A stretch of 64,000 nt of DNA from positions 1 through 64,000 of the forward strand of contig NZ_JAUFQV010000032.1 of the NCBI RefSeq assembly GCF_030409945.1. Reading direction: 5' to 3'. Position 1 is the first letter of the stretch. The number at the start of each line of letters is the position of its first letter. Shown here one piece after another: positions 63,638 through 64,000 of the stretch. The notes below the pieces were generated by a model. The model was not told the DNA's origin and did no database searches. It saw only the letters and a program-made list of their open reading frames with translations. Origin of the DNA: Vibrio tapetis subsp. quintayensis (GTDB lineage: Bacteria > Pseudomonadota > Gammaproteobacteria > Enterobacterales > Vibrionaceae). The translations under genes were made by a program, and so were the position numbers.

Positions 63638-64000
63638 ATGAATCATTATTTATCTGCTGTCATTGCAGGTGTTGGCGCGTCAATTACGATTGGTTTTCTT
63701 CTATTAGTTGAAGCGAATATAGAAAGTACCGCGTTAATCATGGCTCCTTTCGGGGCCACGGCGGTATTAGTTTTTGGCTTGCCTAACAGTCCGTTGGCTC
63801 AACCCAAAAACGTAATTCTTGGCCATTTAATCACAGCGATAATCGGCGTTATTTTTTCTCAGTATATTGGTGTGACGCCAGCAACATTGGCCGTTGCGAC
63901 AGGGTTGGGAGTAACGACTATGCTGATATCAAAAACAACGCATCCACCAGCAGGAGCGAATCCCATTTTGATTATGATTGCAGGGTATGGTTGGTCGTTC
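63638..64000 (+). CDS. HPP-family integral membrane protein, cut by window end
   Basis: The first 121 residues are visible. It has four hydrophobic segments and the HPP signature THPPAGANP near residue 105, with MAPFGATAVLVF before it. HPP proteins are small membrane proteins, some linked to nitrite transport. GAGGTG precedes the ATG. The 3' part lies beyond the window. Confidence 0.85.
   Translation, partial: MNHYLSAVIAGVGASITIGFLLLVEANIESTALIMAPFGATAVLVFGLPNSPLAQPKNVILGHLITAIIGVIFSQYIGVTPATLAVATGLGVTTMLISKTTHPPAGANPILIMIAGYGWSF

Noticed and set aside
1-64000. CRISPR arrays, tRNA or rRNA genes, complete insertion sequences, prophage or defence systems
   Set aside because: None was recognised on reading. 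There are no spaced direct-repeat arrays, no integrase or nuclease-helicase genes, and no tRNA-like cloverleaf that I could identify by eye.

Overview
The window reads as chromosomal DNA of a marine Vibrio, probably an alginolytic species of the Splendidus or Harveyi type. The reasons are gene content and relatives: KdgM porins, tandem PL17 lyases and NhaD, protein families typical of Vibrio (DUF3316-like and DUF3103-like), and gamma-proteobacterial CRP and Pho boxes. The species call is inference. No rRNA, tRNA, CRISPR array or intact mobile element was seen. The left edge carries only a short transposase-like remnant.

Layout. (1) 1-2.9 kb: transposase remnant, a candidate small RNA on the minus strand, a 52-aa gene with its own terminator, and a chemoreceptor. 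(2) 3.5-30.4 kb: a broad alginate-use region. It holds two KdgM-type porins, two FadR-type GntR regulators, a DEH reductase, two PL17 oligoalginate lyases, two sodium-solute symporters, KdgF, KdgK and Eda. Genes not obviously tied to alginate are interspersed: an EamA exporter, an exonuclease plus CBS/DUF294 pair, a MATE pump, and a two-component/RND efflux locus. (3) 30.6-32.0 kb: Na+/H+ antiporter NhaD. (4) 32.2-41.1 kb: an alpha-galactoside uptake and hydrolysis locus with LacI-type regulator, mutarotase, GH36 alpha-galactosidase and a four-gene ABC importer. (5) 41.3-44.5 kb: a second chemoreceptor and two small envelope proteins. (6) 44.7-54.1 kb: a mannosylglycerate locus with ManA, glycerate kinase, GH38 MngB, PTS IIA, PTS IIBC and two near-identical GntR/UTRA regulators. 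(7) 54.3-64.0 kb: ordinary genes, including a HAD phosphatase, ArfB, a cluster of small exported proteins, a Tat-exported PhoX-like phosphatase behind a Pho box, a methyltransferase, YwbE, a DUF3103-like lipoprotein, an RDD protein, and a TetR regulator divergent from an HPP-family membrane protein cut by the window end.

How it works together. Alginate oligomers would cross the outer membrane through KdgM-type porins and the inner membrane through the two symporters. Two cytoplasmic PL17 enzymes would cut them to unsaturated monouronates. KdgF linearises these to DEH, the SDR reduces DEH to KDG, KdgK phosphorylates it and Eda splits KDPG to pyruvate and glyceraldehyde-3-phosphate. No endo-acting alginate lyase (PL6/PL7) is visible here. 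A repeated element close to TTGTANTACAA lies before most of these genes and probably is the operator of the FadR-type regulators. CRP-like sites accompany several copies. The mannosylglycerate pathway is complete: PTS uptake, MngB cleavage to mannose-6-phosphate and glycerate, then ManA and glycerate kinase feed glycolysis. Alpha-galactosides plus mannosylglycerate plus alginate suggests a region specialised in macroalgal polysaccharides and osmolytes (inference).
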